Part shown: piece after piece, positions 42,266-52,144 of the stretch
How positions within the stretch are numbered: position 1 is the stretch's first letter
Layout: each line of letters opens with the position of its first letter
Assembly: GCF_947166265.1 (NCBI RefSeq)
Contig: NZ_CAMVDO010000013.1
Span: forward strand, 24,107 to 88,106
Origin: an uncultured Fibrobacter sp.
GTDB taxonomy: Bacteria; Fibrobacterota; Fibrobacteria; Fibrobacterales; Fibrobacteraceae
Direction: 5' to 3'
Length of the DNA: 64,000 nucleotides
Notes under the pieces: generated by a model
What the model was told of the DNA's origin: nothing
The model's database searches: none
Seen by the model: the letters and a program-made list of their open reading frames with translations, nothing else
Program-made: the position numbers and the translations under genes

Positions 42266-42760
42266 TTAGGCATTGGCACCGCGGAGAGCGGCGCAGTCCT
42301 GTTTGTTCTTCTGGGCCAAGAGACCTTCGAGGCAGGCGCTCACGACAGTGCTCGGGTTGGAAGAACCGTGAATCTTGGTGAGGATGTTGCGCACACCGGC
42401 CAGTTCGAGAACGGCACGGGCAGCGGCACCGGCGATAACACCAGTACCCGGAGCAGCCGGCATCAAGAGGATGCGGGTTGCGCCGCTCTTGACTTCGATG
42501 TCGTGGGGAATGGTGCCGTCGAGGAGCTGCACTTCAACGATGTTGCGCTGGGCGGCTTCGGTGCCCTTGCGGATAGCTTCGGAAACTTCCTTAGCCTTGC
42601 CGAGACCGACACCCACCTTGCCGTTCTTGTTGCCAACGACAACGAGAGCGGAGAAGGACATGCGGCGACCGCCCTTGACGGTCTTAGCGCAACGGTTGAT
42701 GTGTACAACCTTGTCTTCAAATTCAGAAACTTGAGCTTCGCGTTCCAAAGTGTACCTCAC
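42266..42760 (-). CDS. rpsE: 30S ribosomal protein S5
   Basis: 164 aa, GTG start overlapping the rplR stop by one base (TAGTG). Core motifs: [92 protein letters not shown]. Confidence 0.97.
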   Translation of the reverse strand: MRYTLEREAQVSEFEDKVVHINRCAKTVKGGRRMSFSALVVVGNKNGKVGVGLGKAKEVSEAIRKGTEAAQRNIVEVQLLDGTIPHDIEVKSGATRILLMPAAPGTGVIAGAAARAVLELAGVRNILTKIHGSSNPSTVVSACLEGLLAQKNKQDCAALRGANA

Positions 42761-43131
42761 TAGAATTTGAGTCCGCCTTCACGAGCTCCCTCAGCGAGAG
42801 CCTGAACGCGACCGTGATAGATGTAACCGCCGCGGTCGAAGACCACGGATTCAATGCCCTTGGACTTGGCGACTTCAGCAATCTGGAGACCGAGCTGCTT
42901 AGCCTGCTCCGTCTTCGTCGTTTCACCGAACTTACCCTGGAATTCCTTGGAAGCTGTGGTGAGCTGGACGAGAGACTTATTGTTTTCGTCATCAATAATC
43001 TGGGCGACCATGTGAGACAAGGAACGGCGAACAGCCAAACGAGGGCATTCTGCAGTTCCGACAACAGACTTGCGTACGCGTTCGTGGCGTGCGATTCTGG
43101 ACTGGATTCTTTTCTTAGCAATTGCAGTCAT
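42760..43131 (-). CDS. rplR: 50S ribosomal protein L18
   Basis: 123 aa. [36 protein letters not shown] and the ending [26 protein letters not shown] are the 5S-rRNA-binding L18 pattern. Confidence 0.97.
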   Translation of the reverse strand: MTAIAKKRIQSRIARHERVRKSVVGTAECPRLAVRRSLSHMVAQIIDDENNKSLVQLTTASKEFQGKFGETTKTEQAKQLGLQIAEVAKSKGIESVVFDRGGYIYHGRVQALAEGAREGGLKF

Positions 43132-43140
43132 AGTTTACCC

Positions 43141-43680
43141 TTATTTACCTGTCTTCTTACCTTGCTTACGACGGACAATTTCGCCTTCGTACTTGATGCC
43201 CTTGCCCTTATACGGTTCAGGCTTGCGGTACTTGCGGATTTCTGCCGCAGCTTGGCCGACCTTCTGCTTATCGATGCCCTTGATGGAGATCTTCAGCGGG
43301 TCAACAGCCTTGAGTTCAACGCCTTCCGGGGCCTTGAAGATAACCGGGTGAGAGAAGCCGAGAACCAAGTTGAGGTCCTTGCCCTTCTGTTCCACACGGT
43401 AACCAACGCCGACGATTTCGAGCGTCTTCTGGAAACCCTTGGTCACGCCTTCGACCATGTTGGCAACGAGAGCGCGAGTGGTGCCATGGATGGCACGGGT
43501 GAACTTCTGATCGTCAGGACGAGAGAAGGAAAGCTGGTTGCCTTCGAGCTTGATTGCAATCAGTTCATGAACGTCGGTCTCGAGCTTGCCGAGAGGACCT
43601 TCAACCTTGATGTTCTGACCATTGACGGCGACTTTCACGCCGGCCGGGATATTGATAATAGCTTTACCGATACGGGACAT
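43141..43680 (-). CDS. rplF: 50S ribosomal protein L6
   Basis: 179 aa from the ATG at 43680 (MSRIGKAIINIPAGVKV). An upstream ATG at 43689 overlaps the rpsH stop and adds only MVK. The second half has PVIFKAPEGVELKAVDPLKISIKGIDKQKVGQAAAEIRKYRKPEPYKGKGIKYEGE, the L6 duplicated-domain signature (key: KYRKPEPYKGKGI). Confidence 0.97.
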   Translation of the reverse strand: MSRIGKAIINIPAGVKVAVNGQNIKVEGPLGKLETDVHELIAIKLEGNQLSFSRPDDQKFTRAIHGTTRALVANMVEGVTKGFQKTLEIVGVGYRVEQKGKDLNLVLGFSHPVIFKAPEGVELKAVDPLKISIKGIDKQKVGQAAAEIRKYRKPEPYKGKGIKYEGEIVRRKQGKKTGK

Positions 43681-43682
43681 CT

Positions 43683-44078
43683 TTACCATACCTTTGCGAT
43701 GACTTCACCACCCACGTTTTCCTTGCGGGCTTCGTGGTCGGTCATCACGCCTTTAGATGTGGAGATGATAGCATAGCCAAGGCCATTGCGAACGCGCGGA
43801 AGCTTTGCGGCGTCAACGTAGTGACGGAGACCCGGCGAAGAAATGCGCTGGATGCCCTGGATAGCGGATTCGCCCTTCGTGTAACGGAGGAGGACCTTGA
43901 GGATGCCCTGCTTACCGTCATCGACGACGACGAACTTTTTAATGAAACCTTTTTCCTGCAACACGCGAGCGATTTCACGCTTCAAGTTGCTGGCAGGAAT
44001 GTCCACCACGGGGAGCTTTGCCGAAGCGGCATTGCGGATACGGGTGAGCATATCGGCGATAGGATCTGTCATTGCCAT
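43683..44078 (-). CDS. rpsH: 30S ribosomal protein S8
   Basis: 131 aa from the ATG at 44078, preceded by AAGGAGAG. The frame stays open to 44258 only as a shadow of rps[18 protein letters not shown] is the S8 start and [20 protein letters not shown] the conserved end. Confidence 0.97.
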   Translation of the reverse strand: MAMTDPIADMLTRIRNAASAKLPVVDIPASNLKREIARVLQEKGFIKKFVVVDDGKQGILKVLLRYTKGESAIQGIQRISSPGLRHYVDAAKLPRVRNGLGYAIISTSKGVMTDHEARKENVGGEVIAKVW

Positions 44079-44091
44079 GAGTATACTCTCC

Positions 44092-44277
44092 TTACCAAGA
44101 CGACTTTGTGATACCGGGGATTTCGCCGGCGAGTGCCATTTCGCGGAAGCAAATACGGCAAAGGCCAAAGCGGCGCATAAAGGCGTGCGGCCTACCGCAA
44201 CGCTTGCAACGGTTGTACCCACGAACGGTATACTTCGGAGTACGCTTGCATTTTTCAATCATTCTTTTGCTTGCCAT
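44092..44277 (-). CDS. rpsN: 30S ribosomal protein S14, zinc-binding short form
   Basis: 61 aa. Two CxxC pairs ([23 protein letters not shown]) bind zinc, marking the short C+ type; it ends [11 protein letters not shown]. It lies between rplE and rpsH as usual. Confidence 0.97.
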   Translation of the reverse strand: MASKRMIEKCKRTPKYTVRGYNRCKRCGRPHAFMRRFGLCRICFREMALAGEIPGITKSSW

Positions 44278-44286
44278 GGTATTACC

Positions 44287-44826
44287 TTACTTCCTGAAGG
44301 GGAGTCCAAGTTCTTCAAGCAGGGCGCGGCCTTCGTCGTCCGTCTTGGCGGTCGTCACGAAGGAGATGTCCATACCGAAAGTACGAGAAATCTTGTCAAT
44401 GTCAATTTCAACAAAGATGGTCTGTTCCTTGATGCCGAGGGTGAAGTTACCCATGCCATCAAAGCCACGGCGTGCGAGACCACGGAAGTCACGGACACGC
44501 GGAAGGTCGATGTTGATGAGACGGAAGAGGAAGTCCCACATGTTGTCGCCGTGCAGGGTGACCTTAGCACCGATGCCGATGCCTTCGCGCAGATGGAACT
44601 GAGCGATAGCCTTCTTGGCGTTGGTGACGACGGCCTTCTGACCGGTAATGGCGGTCAGGGTATCGACGGCTTCATCCAGGATCTTGCGGTTCTGAGCCGC
44701 GGCGCCAACACCCATGTTGAGCACGATCTTCTGGAGGCGGGGAATTTCCATCACGTTCTTGTAAGCAAACTTCTGCTGCAAGGCCGGAACGACTTTTTCG
44801 AGATAAAATTGCTTCATCTGGTTCAT
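44287..44826 (-). CDS. rplE: 50S ribosomal protein L5
   Basis: 179 aa. [19 protein letters not shown] and [11 protein letters not shown] mark the N-terminus; [30 protein letters not shown] and [27 protein letters not shown] follow. AGAGG precedes the ATG. Confidence 0.97.
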   Translation of the reverse strand: MNQMKQFYLEKVVPALQQKFAYKNVMEIPRLQKIVLNMGVGAAAQNRKILDEAVDTLTAITGQKAVVTNAKKAIAQFHLREGIGIGAKVTLHGDNMWDFLFRLINIDLPRVRDFRGLARRGFDGMGNFTLGIKEQTIFVEIDIDKISRTFGMDISFVTTAKTDDEGRALLEELGLPFRK

Positions 44827-44835
44827 GTGTTACCT

Positions 44836-45135
44836 CTAGATAGCCTTGCCGGACTTGACGCTCACGCGGGAAGCCTTCTTGCCGGCTTCGCGCACGATAC
44901 GTGTACGGACAGGAGTGTTGCCTTCGAGAAGCATCACGTTGGAAATGTCAATCGGCAGTTCCTTTTCGATGATGCCACCCGTCTGATTGGTCTGGGACGG
45001 CTTTTCATGACGCTTGCGGACGTTCACGCCCGAAACGGTCACCTTGCCACCCTTGACACTAATCACGGTGCCGGTCTTGCCCTTGTTGGCACCGGAAATC
45101 ACCTTGACGTTATCATTCTTCTTGATGTTAGCCAT
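44836..45135 (-). CDS. rplX: 50S ribosomal protein L24
   Basis: 99 aa. KOW motif [19 protein letters not shown], then [23 protein letters not shown]. Starts with one-base overlap on rplN. Confidence 0.97.
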   Translation of the reverse strand: MANIKKNDNVKVISGANKGKTGTVISVKGGKVTVSGVNVRKRHEKPSQTNQTGGIIEKELPIDISNVMLLEGNTPVRTRIVREAGKKASRVSVKSGKAI

Positions 45136-45503
45136 TAGAGAACCTCAGGTGCGAGGGAGATGATCTTCATGTATTTCTTGTCGCGGAGCTCACGAGCCAC
45201 CGGTCCAAAAATACGGGTTCCACGGGGTTCGCCATCCTTAGTGATGAGAACCACGGCGTTGTCCGAGAAACGGATGAACGTGCCATCCGGACGGGCGATT
45301 TCTTTGCGTGTGCGCACGACGACGGCGTCGGCCACGGAACCCTTCTTCACCTTGCTCTGGGGGATAGCGTCCTTAACGGCTACCTTGATGACATCACCGA
45401 TGCTAGCATAGCGACGGTTTGTGCCACCCAAAACACGGATGCAGGCGACTTCCTTGGCACCACTGTTATCGGCCACGACGAGTCTGGTTTCTTCTTGAAT
45501 CAT
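45135..45503 (-). CDS. rplN: 50S ribosomal protein L14
   Basis: 122 aa, the family's exact usual length. [27 protein letters not shown] and [28 protein letters not shown] are the conserved ends. Confidence 0.98.
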   Translation of the reverse strand: MIQEETRLVVADNSGAKEVACIRVLGGTNRRYASIGDVIKVAVKDAIPQSKVKKGSVADAVVVRTRKEIARPDGTFIRFSDNAVVLITKDGEPRGTRIFGPVARELRDKKYMKIISLAPEVL

Positions 45504-45524
45504 ATTCGCCTTACTCCAAAACGA

Positions 45525-45779
45525 TTATTTCTTCTTAGCTACAATGCGGACGAGGCGCCAGCGCTTCGTTGCAGAGAGCGGACGAGTTTCCATGATTTCC
45601 ACCAGGTCGCCTTCGCCGGCTTCGTTGTTTTCATCGTGAGCCTTGAGCTTCTTGGTGGTGGTCATGATCTTGTTGTACACCGGGTGACGCTTACGGTTTT
45701 CAACTACGACGGTGATGGTCTTGTCCATCTTGTCAGAGCTGACGACACCCTGTCTTACCTTACGAAGGTTTCTATCCAT
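45525..45779 (-). CDS. rpsQ: 30S ribosomal protein S17
   Basis: 84 aa. [31 protein letters not shown] and [21 protein letters not shown] are S17 signatures. Confidence 0.97.
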   Translation of the reverse strand: MDRNLRKVRQGVVSSDKMDKTITVVVENRKRHPVYNKIMTTTKKLKAHDENNEAGEGDLVEIMETRPLSATKRWRLVRIVAKKK

Positions 45780-45797
45780 TTCCTGCTCCTGCCCGGC

Positions 45798-45989
45798 TTA
45801 TGCCTTGGCCTTTTCGGTGAGGATGGTCTTGACCCTAGCGATATCCTTGCGGGTATTGCGGATCGAAGAGGGTTTTTCCAAGTTACCGAGCTTAGCAGCC
45901 ATACGGTAATTGAACAAATCGAGATTCAACTGAGCCAGTTTTTCCTTGAGCTGGTCAACGCCCAGTTCTTTCAATTCACGTGCTTTCAT
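45798..45989 (-). CDS. rpmC: 50S ribosomal protein L29
   Basis: 63 aa from the ATG at 45989 ([18 protein letters not shown]), which overlaps the rplP stop by one base. It ends RNTRKDIARVKTILTEKAKA. The frame continuing to 46019 is rplP shadow. Confidence 0.96.
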   Translation of the reverse strand: MKARELKELGVDQLKEKLAQLNLDLFNYRMAAKLGNLEKPSSIRNTRKDIARVKTILTEKAKA

Positions 45990-46402
45990 TAGATCTCCGA
46001 TTCTTCGATGATTTTGCACTTGAGGGGGAGCTTCTGTGCTGCGACATGGAGAGCTTCCATGGCCAGTTCACGTTCGACACCACCCATTTCGAAAATGATG
46101 CGACCCGGGAGGATAACGGCTGCCCAGAATTCGACGGCGCCCTTACCCTTACCCATACGGGCTTCAGCAGGGTGACGGGTGATCGGCTTATCGGGGAAGA
46201 CGCGGATCCAAACGCGGCCACCGCGCTTGATCTTACGAGTCATGGCGATACGAGCGGCTTCAATCTGACGAGCAGTCAGCCAGCACTTTTCAAGAGCCTG
46301 AATGCCGAATTCGCCGAAGGCGATGGAATTGCCGCGGGAGGCAATGCCCTTCATGCGGCCTTTCATCTGCTTACGATGTAATGTTCTTTTAGGACTCAGC
46401 AT
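45989..46402 (-). CDS. rplP: 50S ribosomal protein L16
   Basis: 137 aa. [19 protein letters not shown] opens it; [27 protein letters not shown] is the L16 signature (key: [19 protein letters not shown]). Confidence 0.97.
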   Translation of the reverse strand: MLSPKRTLHRKQMKGRMKGIASRGNSIAFGEFGIQALEKCWLTARQIEAARIAMTRKIKRGGRVWIRVFPDKPITRHPAEARMGKGKGAVEFWAAVILPGRIIFEMGGVERELAMEALHVAAQKLPLKCKIIEESEI

Positions 46403-46404
46403 AA

Positions 46405-47064
46405 TTACTTCTCTCTCTTGTTATCGTTCATGACGTCCTTGCCAATCTTTTCGCCGTGCATGATCCAGACCTTGATACCGATGGCACCATAAACGGTCTT
46501 GGCGATTGCAGTAGCGTAGTCGATGTCGGCACGGAGAGTGTGCAGAGGCACGCGGCCTTCAGCATACTTTTCGACGCGGGCAATTTCGGCACCACCGAGG
46601 CGGCCACCGCACTGCACCTTGATACCTTCCACACCCATGCGCATAGCGGACTGGATGGCGCGCTTCATGGCGCGACGGAAGGAAATACGCTTTTCGAGCT
46701 GACGTGCAATGTTTTCGGCAACCAGCTTGGCATCCGTTTCGGGACGCTTGATTTCCTGGACGTTAATATAGATTTCTTTACCGGTGAGGAACTGGAGTTC
46801 ACCCTTGAGTTTCTCCAATTCTTCGCCCTTACGGCCGATCACGATACCCGGACGGGCGGTAAAGAGGTTCACGTTCACCTTCTTGACGGTACGTTCGATG
46901 CCGACCTTGGAGAGGGAGGCATGTTCGAAACGCTTCATCAAGTAGCGACGGAGCACGATGTCTTCATAAAGAAGATCGGCAAACTTGTCTTCGGCATACC
47001 ACTTGGATTCCCAGCCGCGGATAACGCCAAGACGAAGACCATTCGGATGAGTTTTCTGACCCAT
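46405..47064 (-). CDS. rpsC: 30S ribosomal protein S3
   Basis: 219 aa. [26 protein letters not shown] domain with [13 protein letters not shown], and [40 protein letters not shown] (key: [12 protein letters not shown]). 2 bases before rplP. Confidence 0.98.
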   Translation of the reverse strand: MGQKTHPNGLRLGVIRGWESKWYAEDKFADLLYEDIVLRRYLMKRFEHASLSKVGIERTVKKVNVNLFTARPGIVIGRKGEELEKLKGELQFLTGKEIYINVQEIKRPETDAKLVAENIARQLEKRISFRRAMKRAIQSAMRMGVEGIKVQCGGRLGGAEIARVEKYAEGRVPLHTLRADIDYATAIAKTVYGAIGIKVWIMHGEKIGKDVMNDNKREK

Positions 47065-47069
47065 TTTAA

Positions 47070-47417
47070 TTACTCCTTGTTGGCCACAACGACTGTGATG
47101 TGAGAGAGCGGCTTTTCGATACGGAAAGCACGGCCCTGGGAACGGGGGTGGATACGCTTCATGATGGTACCACCGTCGGCCGTGATGGTCTTGACGACCA
47201 GTTCTTCGGCGGCAACGGCACCAGCGGCCTTCTGCTTGAAGTTAGCGACAGCGGACTTCAGAGCATTTTCGACCAGCGGGGCACCCTTGGTCTGCGTGTG
47301 GAGAATAGAAAGCATTGCGAATGCTTCTGCAACGGACTTGCCGCGAACCAGGTCGACAACGCGACGGAGCTTGCGAACGCCGTAACGGACGTTTTTCACT
47401 TTAGCAACAGCTTGCAT
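47070..47417 (-). CDS. rplV: 50S ribosomal protein L22
   Basis: 115 aa. [27 protein letters not shown] and [26 protein letters not shown] are canonical. One-base overlap with rpsS. Confidence 0.97.
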   Translation of the reverse strand: MQAVAKVKNVRYGVRKLRRVVDLVRGKSVAEAFAMLSILHTQTKGAPLVENALKSAVANFKQKAAGAVAAEELVVKTITADGGTIMKRIHPRSQGRAFRIEKPLSHITVVVANKE

Positions 47418-47701
47418 TATTTCTTTCCTCCAGCAGCGGTTTCAGTCTTACGGTGACCGCGGAAAGTGCGGGTCATGGAGAATTCACCCAGCTTGTGGCC
47501 GACCATGTTTTCGGTCACGTACACGGGGATGAACTGCTTGCCGTTATAGACGGAGAACGTAAGTCCGACCATATCAGGAATGATGGTGGAACGACGGGAC
47601 CAGGTCTTGATAGCCTGTTTCTTGTCGGAACCGGCCATCGCCTGGGCCTTGCTGAGAACGTGGGAATCCACGAACGCACCTTTCTTAAGGGATCTAGACA
47701 T
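47417..47701 (-). CDS. rpsS: 30S ribosomal protein S19
   Basis: 94 aa. [69 protein letters not shown] (key: TRTFRGH). 3 bases after rplB. Confidence 0.98.
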   Translation of the reverse strand: MSRSLKKGAFVDSHVLSKAQAMAGSDKKQAIKTWSRRSTIIPDMVGLTFSVYNGKQFIPVYVTENMVGHKLGEFSMTRTFRGHRKTETAAGGKK

Positions 47702-47704
47702 GAA

Positions 47705-48535
47705 TTAGGCCCTCTTCTGACGATGACGTACGATGAACTTATCGGTACGCTTATTGTTACGAGTTTTGGCACCCTTAGAGTTCTTGCCCCAAGGAGAGCA
47801 CGGATGACGACCACCAGAGGTACGACCTTCACCACCACCAAGGGGGTGATCGACCGGGTTCATAACGACACCACGGACGGCCGGGCGCTTGCCGAGCCAG
47901 CGAGAGCGGCCTGCAGAACCCGAGGATTCATTCATGTGATCGATATTGGAAACCTGACCAACGGTAGCGAGGCAGTCTTCCGGGATGTAGCGAACTTCGC
48001 CACTCGGAAGCTTGACCTGGCAGAGCTTGCCGTCTTTAGCGACGAGTTCTGCACCGGCACCTGCGGAACGGGCGATCTGGGCGCCCTTGCCCGGTTTCAT
48101 TTCGATGTTGTGGATAATGGTGTTCAGCGGAATATCGCGGAGAGGGATAGCGTTACCCACGCGGAATTCGGCGCCTTCGCCGGAATTCAGCACGTCACCG
48201 ACCTTGATTTCGGCCGGGGCGATGATGTAGCAGCGCTTGCCGTTCTGGTACTTGACCAGGGCGATACGAGCGGAACGGTTCGGATCGTATTCGATCGTTT
48301 CAACCGTGCAGGGGATGCCTGCGAACTTGCGCTTGAAGTCGATGATACGATACAGTTTCTTGTGACCACCACCGCGACGGCGGGAGGTGATTTCACCGGC
48401 GTTGTTACGGCCGGAGCTACGCTTGATGCCTTCGGTGAGCGGCTTGTACGGCTTGTCCGCAGTGATTTCCTTGCGGTCACCAATCTGCTTGTAGCGCAGC
48501 GTCGGGGTAAGCGGGCGATAAGACTTCAGACCCAT
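47705..48535 (-). CDS. rplB: 50S ribosomal protein L2
   Basis: 276 aa. [45 protein letters not shown], and the peptidyl-transferase-proximal [18 protein letters not shown] with [17 protein letters not shown]. Confidence 0.98.
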   Translation of the reverse strand: MGLKSYRPLTPTLRYKQIGDRKEITADKPYKPLTEGIKRSSGRNNAGEITSRRRGGGHKKLYRIIDFKRKFAGIPCTVETIEYDPNRSARIALVKYQNGKRCYIIAPAEIKVGDVLNSGEGAEFRVGNAIPLRDIPLNTIIHNIEMKPGKGAQIARSAGAGAELVAKDGKLCQVKLPSGEVRYIPEDCLATVGQVSNIDHMNESSGSAGRSRWLGKRPAVRGVVMNPVDHPLGGGEGRTSGGRHPCSPWGKNSKGAKTRNNKRTDKFIVRHRQKRA

Positions 48536-48537
48536 GA

Positions 48538-48846
48538 TTATACTCCTTCGAACTCGGCAATCTTTTGCCCGGCCTTAAGCGTGATGTAGGCCTTCTTCCA
48601 GTTGGACTTCTTGCCGGCGACCATGCCCATACGAACGCGCTTCATCTTGCCGCGGTTGATAAGGGTGTTGACGGAATCGACCTTGACACCGAAACGCTTT
48701 TCGATAGCGTCCTTGATCTCGGTCTTCGTTGCGGTCTTGGCAACCTTGAAAACATACTTGTGCACGTCATTACGAGAAGCAGCCATCAGACGGGCAGTAG
48801 CTTCGGTAATGTGCGGAGCAACGAGAATTTCGTGAAGTTCACTCAT
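48538..48846 (-). CDS. rplW: 50S ribosomal protein L23
   Basis: 102 aa from the ATG at 48846 ([21 protein letters not shown]), which overlaps the rplD stop by one base. [32 protein letters not shown] is the L23 core. Confidence 0.97.
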   Translation of the reverse strand: MSELHEILVAPHITEATARLMAASRNDVHKYVFKVAKTATKTEIKDAIEKRFGVKVDSVNTLINRGKMKRVRMGMVAGKKSNWKKAYITLKAGQKIAEFEGV

Positions 48847-49466
48847 TAGCGGCCTCCTTCCAGTTCGGCGAGAGCTGCCTGGGAGATGACGACGTTGTTG
48901 GCGCGAACGATATCGTAAGTGTTGACATCGGCGACGCGAGCGCAACGGCACCAAGGAATGTTGTTAGAAGACAGGTAGAGGTTCTTGTCAGCGTCGCTCA
49001 CCAGGAAGAGAGCATTGCGCTGTTCGAGACCGGCCTTGTTGAGGACGGCGAGGAGATCCTTGGTCTTCGGGGCGTTGAAAGCGAGAGCTTCGAACACCTG
49101 CACCTTGCCTTCGAGAGCCTTAGCAGCGAGAGCAGAGTGGAAAGCGATCTTCTTGACCTTCTTGTTTACCTTTTCAAAGTAGTCATGGGACTTAGGACCG
49201 TGAGCCTTGGCACCGCGAACCCACACAGCGGAGGTGTTCTGACCGGAACGTGCACGACCCGTGCCCTTCTGCTTCCAAGGCTTCTGACCACCACCGCTAA
49301 CGGAGGACTTGTTCTTAGCCTGGGCAGTGCCCTGACGGTTGTTGTTCAGGATAGCCTTGATGTGCAAGTACATGCAGACCTTGTTGACTTCCTGATCGAA
49401 CATGGCCGGGAGCTGAATATCATTCTTGAAATCGCCAGTAGCGGCGAAAAGCTTTGCTGTAGCCAT
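48846..49466 (-). CDS. rplD: 50S ribosomal protein L4
   Basis: 206 aa. GGGQKPWKQKGTGRARSGQNTSAVWVRGAKAHGPKSHDYFEKVNKKVKKIAFHSAL holds the exit-tunnel loop (key: KQKGTGRARSG). One-base overlaps with rplC and rplW. Confidence 0.97.
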   Translation of the reverse strand: MATAKLFAATGDFKNDIQLPAMFDQEVNKVCMYLHIKAILNNNRQGTAQAKNKSSVSGGGQKPWKQKGTGRARSGQNTSAVWVRGAKAHGPKSHDYFEKVNKKVKKIAFHSALAAKALEGKVQVFEALAFNAPKTKDLLAVLNKAGLEQRNALFLVSDADKNLYLSSNNIPWCRCARVADVNTYDIVRANNVVISQAALAELEGGR

Positions 49467-50083
49467 TAGTCTTTCCTCACCACGATGATGCTGTTCTTTG
49501 CACCGGGAACTGCGCCGCGGACAAAGATCAGGTTGCGGTCGCCGTCAACCTTGACGACCTGGAGGTGCTTCACGGTCACTTTCTTGTTACCGAACTGACC
49601 GGCCATACGCTTGCCCGGGAAAACGCGGCCCGGATAAGAGTGAGCGGACGTACCACCCGGTTCGCGCATATTGTGCGTACCATGGGAACGAGGACCGCTG
49701 TGGAAGTTATGGCGCTTGATGGTACCGGAGAAGCCGTGACCCTTGGAGAGGCCAGAGACATTCACCATCTTCACATCGGCGAAGTCAGCTGCACCGAATT
49801 CCTTGCCAACCGGCCAGGCTTCGAGATCAGCGACATCGAATTCAGCGAGGTGTTCACGAACAGCGACATCAGCCTTCTTGAAGTGGCCGATTTCAGCCTT
49901 GTTGGCGCGCTGTTCTTTCTTGAGACCAAAGCCGATCTGGACAGCAGTGTAGCCGTCCTTCTCTTCTGTCTTATGGCAAACGACCACGCACGGACCGGCT
50001 TCGAGAACCGTGACAGGGACGCATTCGCCCTGTTCCGTGAACACTTGGGTCATTCCCAATTTCTTTGCGAGAATACCGTTCAT
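49466..50083 (-). CDS. rplC: 50S ribosomal protein L3
   Basis: 205 aa. MNGILAKKLGMTQVFTEQGECVPVTVLEAGPC, SKGHGFSGTIKRHNFHSGPRSHGTHNMREPGG and GKRMAGQFGNKKVTVKHLQVV are the L3 landmarks (key: GFSGTIKRHNF). Confidence 0.98.
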   Translation of the reverse strand: MNGILAKKLGMTQVFTEQGECVPVTVLEAGPCVVVCHKTEEKDGYTAVQIGFGLKKEQRANKAEIGHFKKADVAVREHLAEFDVADLEAWPVGKEFGAADFADVKMVNVSGLSKGHGFSGTIKRHNFHSGPRSHGTHNMREPGGTSAHSYPGRVFPGKRMAGQFGNKKVTVKHLQVVKVDGDRNLIFVRGAVPGAKNSIIVVRKD

Positions 50084-50088
50084 TGTTA

Positions 50089-50397
50089 TTAAACCTTAAT
50101 TTCGACTTCAATGCCTGCGGGCAAGTCAAGTTTCATGAGGGAATCTACAGTCTGCGGCGTAGCATCAAGGATGTCGATCAGACGCTTGTGCGTACGGGAT
50201 TCGAACTGTTCACGAGAAGTCTTGTCGATATGCGGAGAGCGAATCACCGTATACTTCTGGATCTTCGTCGGGAGAGGGATGGGGCCAGCAATGCGGGCAC
50301 CAGTGTTCTTAGCTGTATTCACGATGTCTTGAGCGGAGCGGTCGATCATACGATGATCGAAGCTCTTCAAGCGAATACGAATGCGTTCACCAGCCAT
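50089..50397 (-). CDS. rpsJ: 30S ribosomal protein S10
   Basis: 102 aa. [60 protein letters not shown] (key: [13 protein letters not shown]). First ribosomal gene after tuf, 9 bases downstream of it. In many bacteria S10 doubles as transcription factor NusE. Confidence 0.98.
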   Translation of the reverse strand: MAGERIRIRLKSFDHRMIDRSAQDIVNTAKNTGARIAGPIPLPTKIQKYTVIRSPHIDKTSREQFESRTHKRLIDILDATPQTVDSLMKLDLPAGIEVEIKV

Positions 50398-50406
50398 GAT
50401 AATTCC

Positions 50407-51591
50407 TTACTTGATGATTTCGGTTACGGAGCCAGCGCCAACGGTACGGCCACCTTCGCGGATTGCGAAGCGGAGCTGCTTTTCCATTGCCACCGGGGCG
50501 ATCAGGTTCACGTGGATGGTCACGGTGTCACCCGGAGTCACCATTTCGACACCTTCCGGAAGCTGGATCGTGCCAGTCACGTCGGTGGTGCGGAAGTAGA
50601 ACTGAGGACGGTAGCCGTTCATGAACGGTGTGTGACGGCCACCTTCGTCCTTAGTAAGAACGTAGATTTCTGCCTTGAATTCGGCGTGCGGAGTCACGGA
50701 CTTCGGAGCAGCGAGCACCTGGCCGCGGCTGATGTCCTTCTTTTCTGCACCGCGGAGGAGCAGACCGACGTTGTCGCCTGCCTGGGCGTCGTCGAGGAGC
50801 TTGCGGAACATTTCAACGCCGGTAACAACGTATTCGGCAGTTTCGCCGAGACCAACGCGTTCGACCTTGTCGTTCAGGTGAACCACGCCGCGTTCGATAC
50901 GACCGGTAGCGACAGTGCCACGACCAGTGATGGTGAACACGTCTTCGATCGGCATCAGGAACGGCTTTTCGGTTTCACGGGCCGGAAGCGGGATGTAGGT
51001 GTCGCAGGCGTCCATGAGTTCCATGATCTTGTCCTGGTAGGCGGGGTCGCCTTCGAGGGCCTTGAGGGCGGAACCGCGGATGATCGGGGTGTTGTCGCCG
51101 TCAAATTCGTACTTGGACAGAAGGTCGCGAACTTCCATTTCCACGAGGTCGAGGAGTTCTTCGTCGTCCACCATGTCGACCTTGTTCATGAACACGACGA
51201 TCTTCGGCACGCCCACCTGGTGAGCGAGGAGGATGTGTTCACGGGTCTGGGGCATCGGGCCGTCAGTAGCGGCCACGACGAGGATAGCGCCGTCCATCTG
51301 GGCAGCACCGGTCACCATGTTCTTAACGTAGTCGGCGTGCCCCGGGCAGTCGACGTGAGCGTAGTGACGGTTTGCAGTGGTGTATTCGACGTGAGAAGTG
51401 TTGATCGTGATACCACGGGCCTTTTCTTCGGGAGCGTTGTCGATTTCGTCGAAACGCTTGGCGGCGGCGAGGCCGCGTGCAGCGAGGGTCGTGCAGATTG
51501 CGGCGGTCAGAGTGGTCTTGCCGTGGTCAACGTGGCCGATGGTGCCGATGTTGCAGTGCGGCTTGCTTCTGTCAAAATGTTCTTTTGCCAT
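50407..51591 (-). CDS. tuf: Translation elongation factor Tu
   Basis: 394 aa from the ATG at 51591 ([28 protein letters not shown]), preceded by GAGGAA; the frame is open to 51873 but that part is non-coding leader. GTPase motifs [24 protein letters not shown] and GSALKALEG are intact. Domains 2 and 3 follow ([37 protein letters not shown]). Delivers aminoacyl-tRNA to the ribosome. First gene of the cluster; rpsL, rpsG and fusA are not immediately upstream. Confidence 0.99.
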   Translation of the reverse strand: MAKEHFDRSKPHCNIGTIGHVDHGKTTLTAAICTTLAARGLAAAKRFDEIDNAPEEKARGITINTSHVEYTTANRHYAHVDCPGHADYVKNMVTGAAQMDGAILVVAATDGPMPQTREHILLAHQVGVPKIVVFMNKVDMVDDEELLDLVEMEVRDLLSKYEFDGDNTPIIRGSALKALEGDPAYQDKIMELMDACDTYIPLPARETEKPFLMPIEDVFTITGRGTVATGRIERGVVHLNDKVERVGLGETAEYVVTGVEMFRKLLDDAQAGDNVGLLLRGAEKKDISRGQVLAAPKSVTPHAEFKAEIYVLTKDEGGRHTPFMNGYRPQFYFRTTDVTGTIQLPEGVEMVTPGDTVTIHVNLIAPVAMEKQLRFAIREGGRTVGAGSVTEIIK

Positions 51592-51712
51592 TTTTTCCTC
51601 TTCTTCAGCAGAAGGTTTATCGCTTCGAATGCTAGGATCTGCGCGGGTTAAACGCATACTCCTGTGATTTCGCAAAGCATAGGAAGCGGTACTTTGCGAA
51701 TTTTGCCGAACA

Positions 51713-51740
51713 AATTTAGCAAATTCAAGGAAAATTTCAA
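51713..51740 (-). promoter_or_regulatory. Likely promoter of the tuf-S10 cluster
   Basis: On the minus strand, TTGAAA (51740-51735), 16 bases, TAAATT (51718-51713). The leader to the tuf start would be about 115 bases. No other good pair was found nearer to tuf. Confidence 0.5.
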
Positions 51741-51763
51741 GCATTTTTTTTTGTTTTTTGCCC

Positions 51764-51783
51764 AAAAAGGGCGATTTTCGCCC
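51764..51783 (-). terminator. Terminator-like hairpin upstream of the tuf promoter
   Basis: GGGCGA and TCGCCC form a 6-base GC-rich stem with a 3-base loop. On the minus strand five T follow at once. There is no minus-strand gene upstream for it to end, so it may be an attenuator for a longer tuf transcript or the end of an unseen small RNA. Confidence 0.5.
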
Positions 51784-52144
51784 CGAAAGACTATATTTAG
51801 TGGCTTCAGATTTCGCCTCGTTTTTCACATCGTCCGTTTTTACAAAATGGCGTTTTTTGACGAATTTAGGCACTTCTTAAATCTAATCCTACCATAACTC
51901 CAACTTATCAACATTTTAAGCACACCGTCCCCAAATAGCAGCAAATCCCAGCCCATTTATCCACAAAAATTTTGTAAAAAGATTTTTACTCATAAAAATT
52001 TTACAATTGGGCCCCCGTAAACACTCCTTCACGCTCAGGAACGACCTAGGAACATTTATCCATGCGACTCGTTATTTTTACATTTGATTTCCCCATTTTT
52101 TAACTATCTTGTTTCTCCGGTGTTTATTGGGAACATGAGGATTT
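51784..52144. other. AT-rich intergenic region with DnaA-box-like sites
   Basis: Between tuf and the first GH45 gene I see no gene. It contains TTATCAACA (51905-51913), the consensus DnaA box TTATCCACA (51957-51965) and TTATCCATG (52056-52064), all in one orientation. It also has AT-rich short palindromes around 51966-52010. The first GH45 gene probably starts from the AACTATCTT region (52103-52110); the same string precedes the second GH45 gene. Confidence 0.4.

Noticed and set aside
50407..51873. N-terminally extended EF-Tu
   Set aside because: The 94 extra codons are an open leader without a conserved counterpart. The ATG at 51591 has a ribosome site and gives the normal 394 aa.
51784..52144. 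Chromosomal origin
   Set aside because: One consensus DnaA box and two near matches are not enough. No dnaA, dnaN, gyrB or rpmH nearby, and one exact 9-mer in 64 kb is not surprising.
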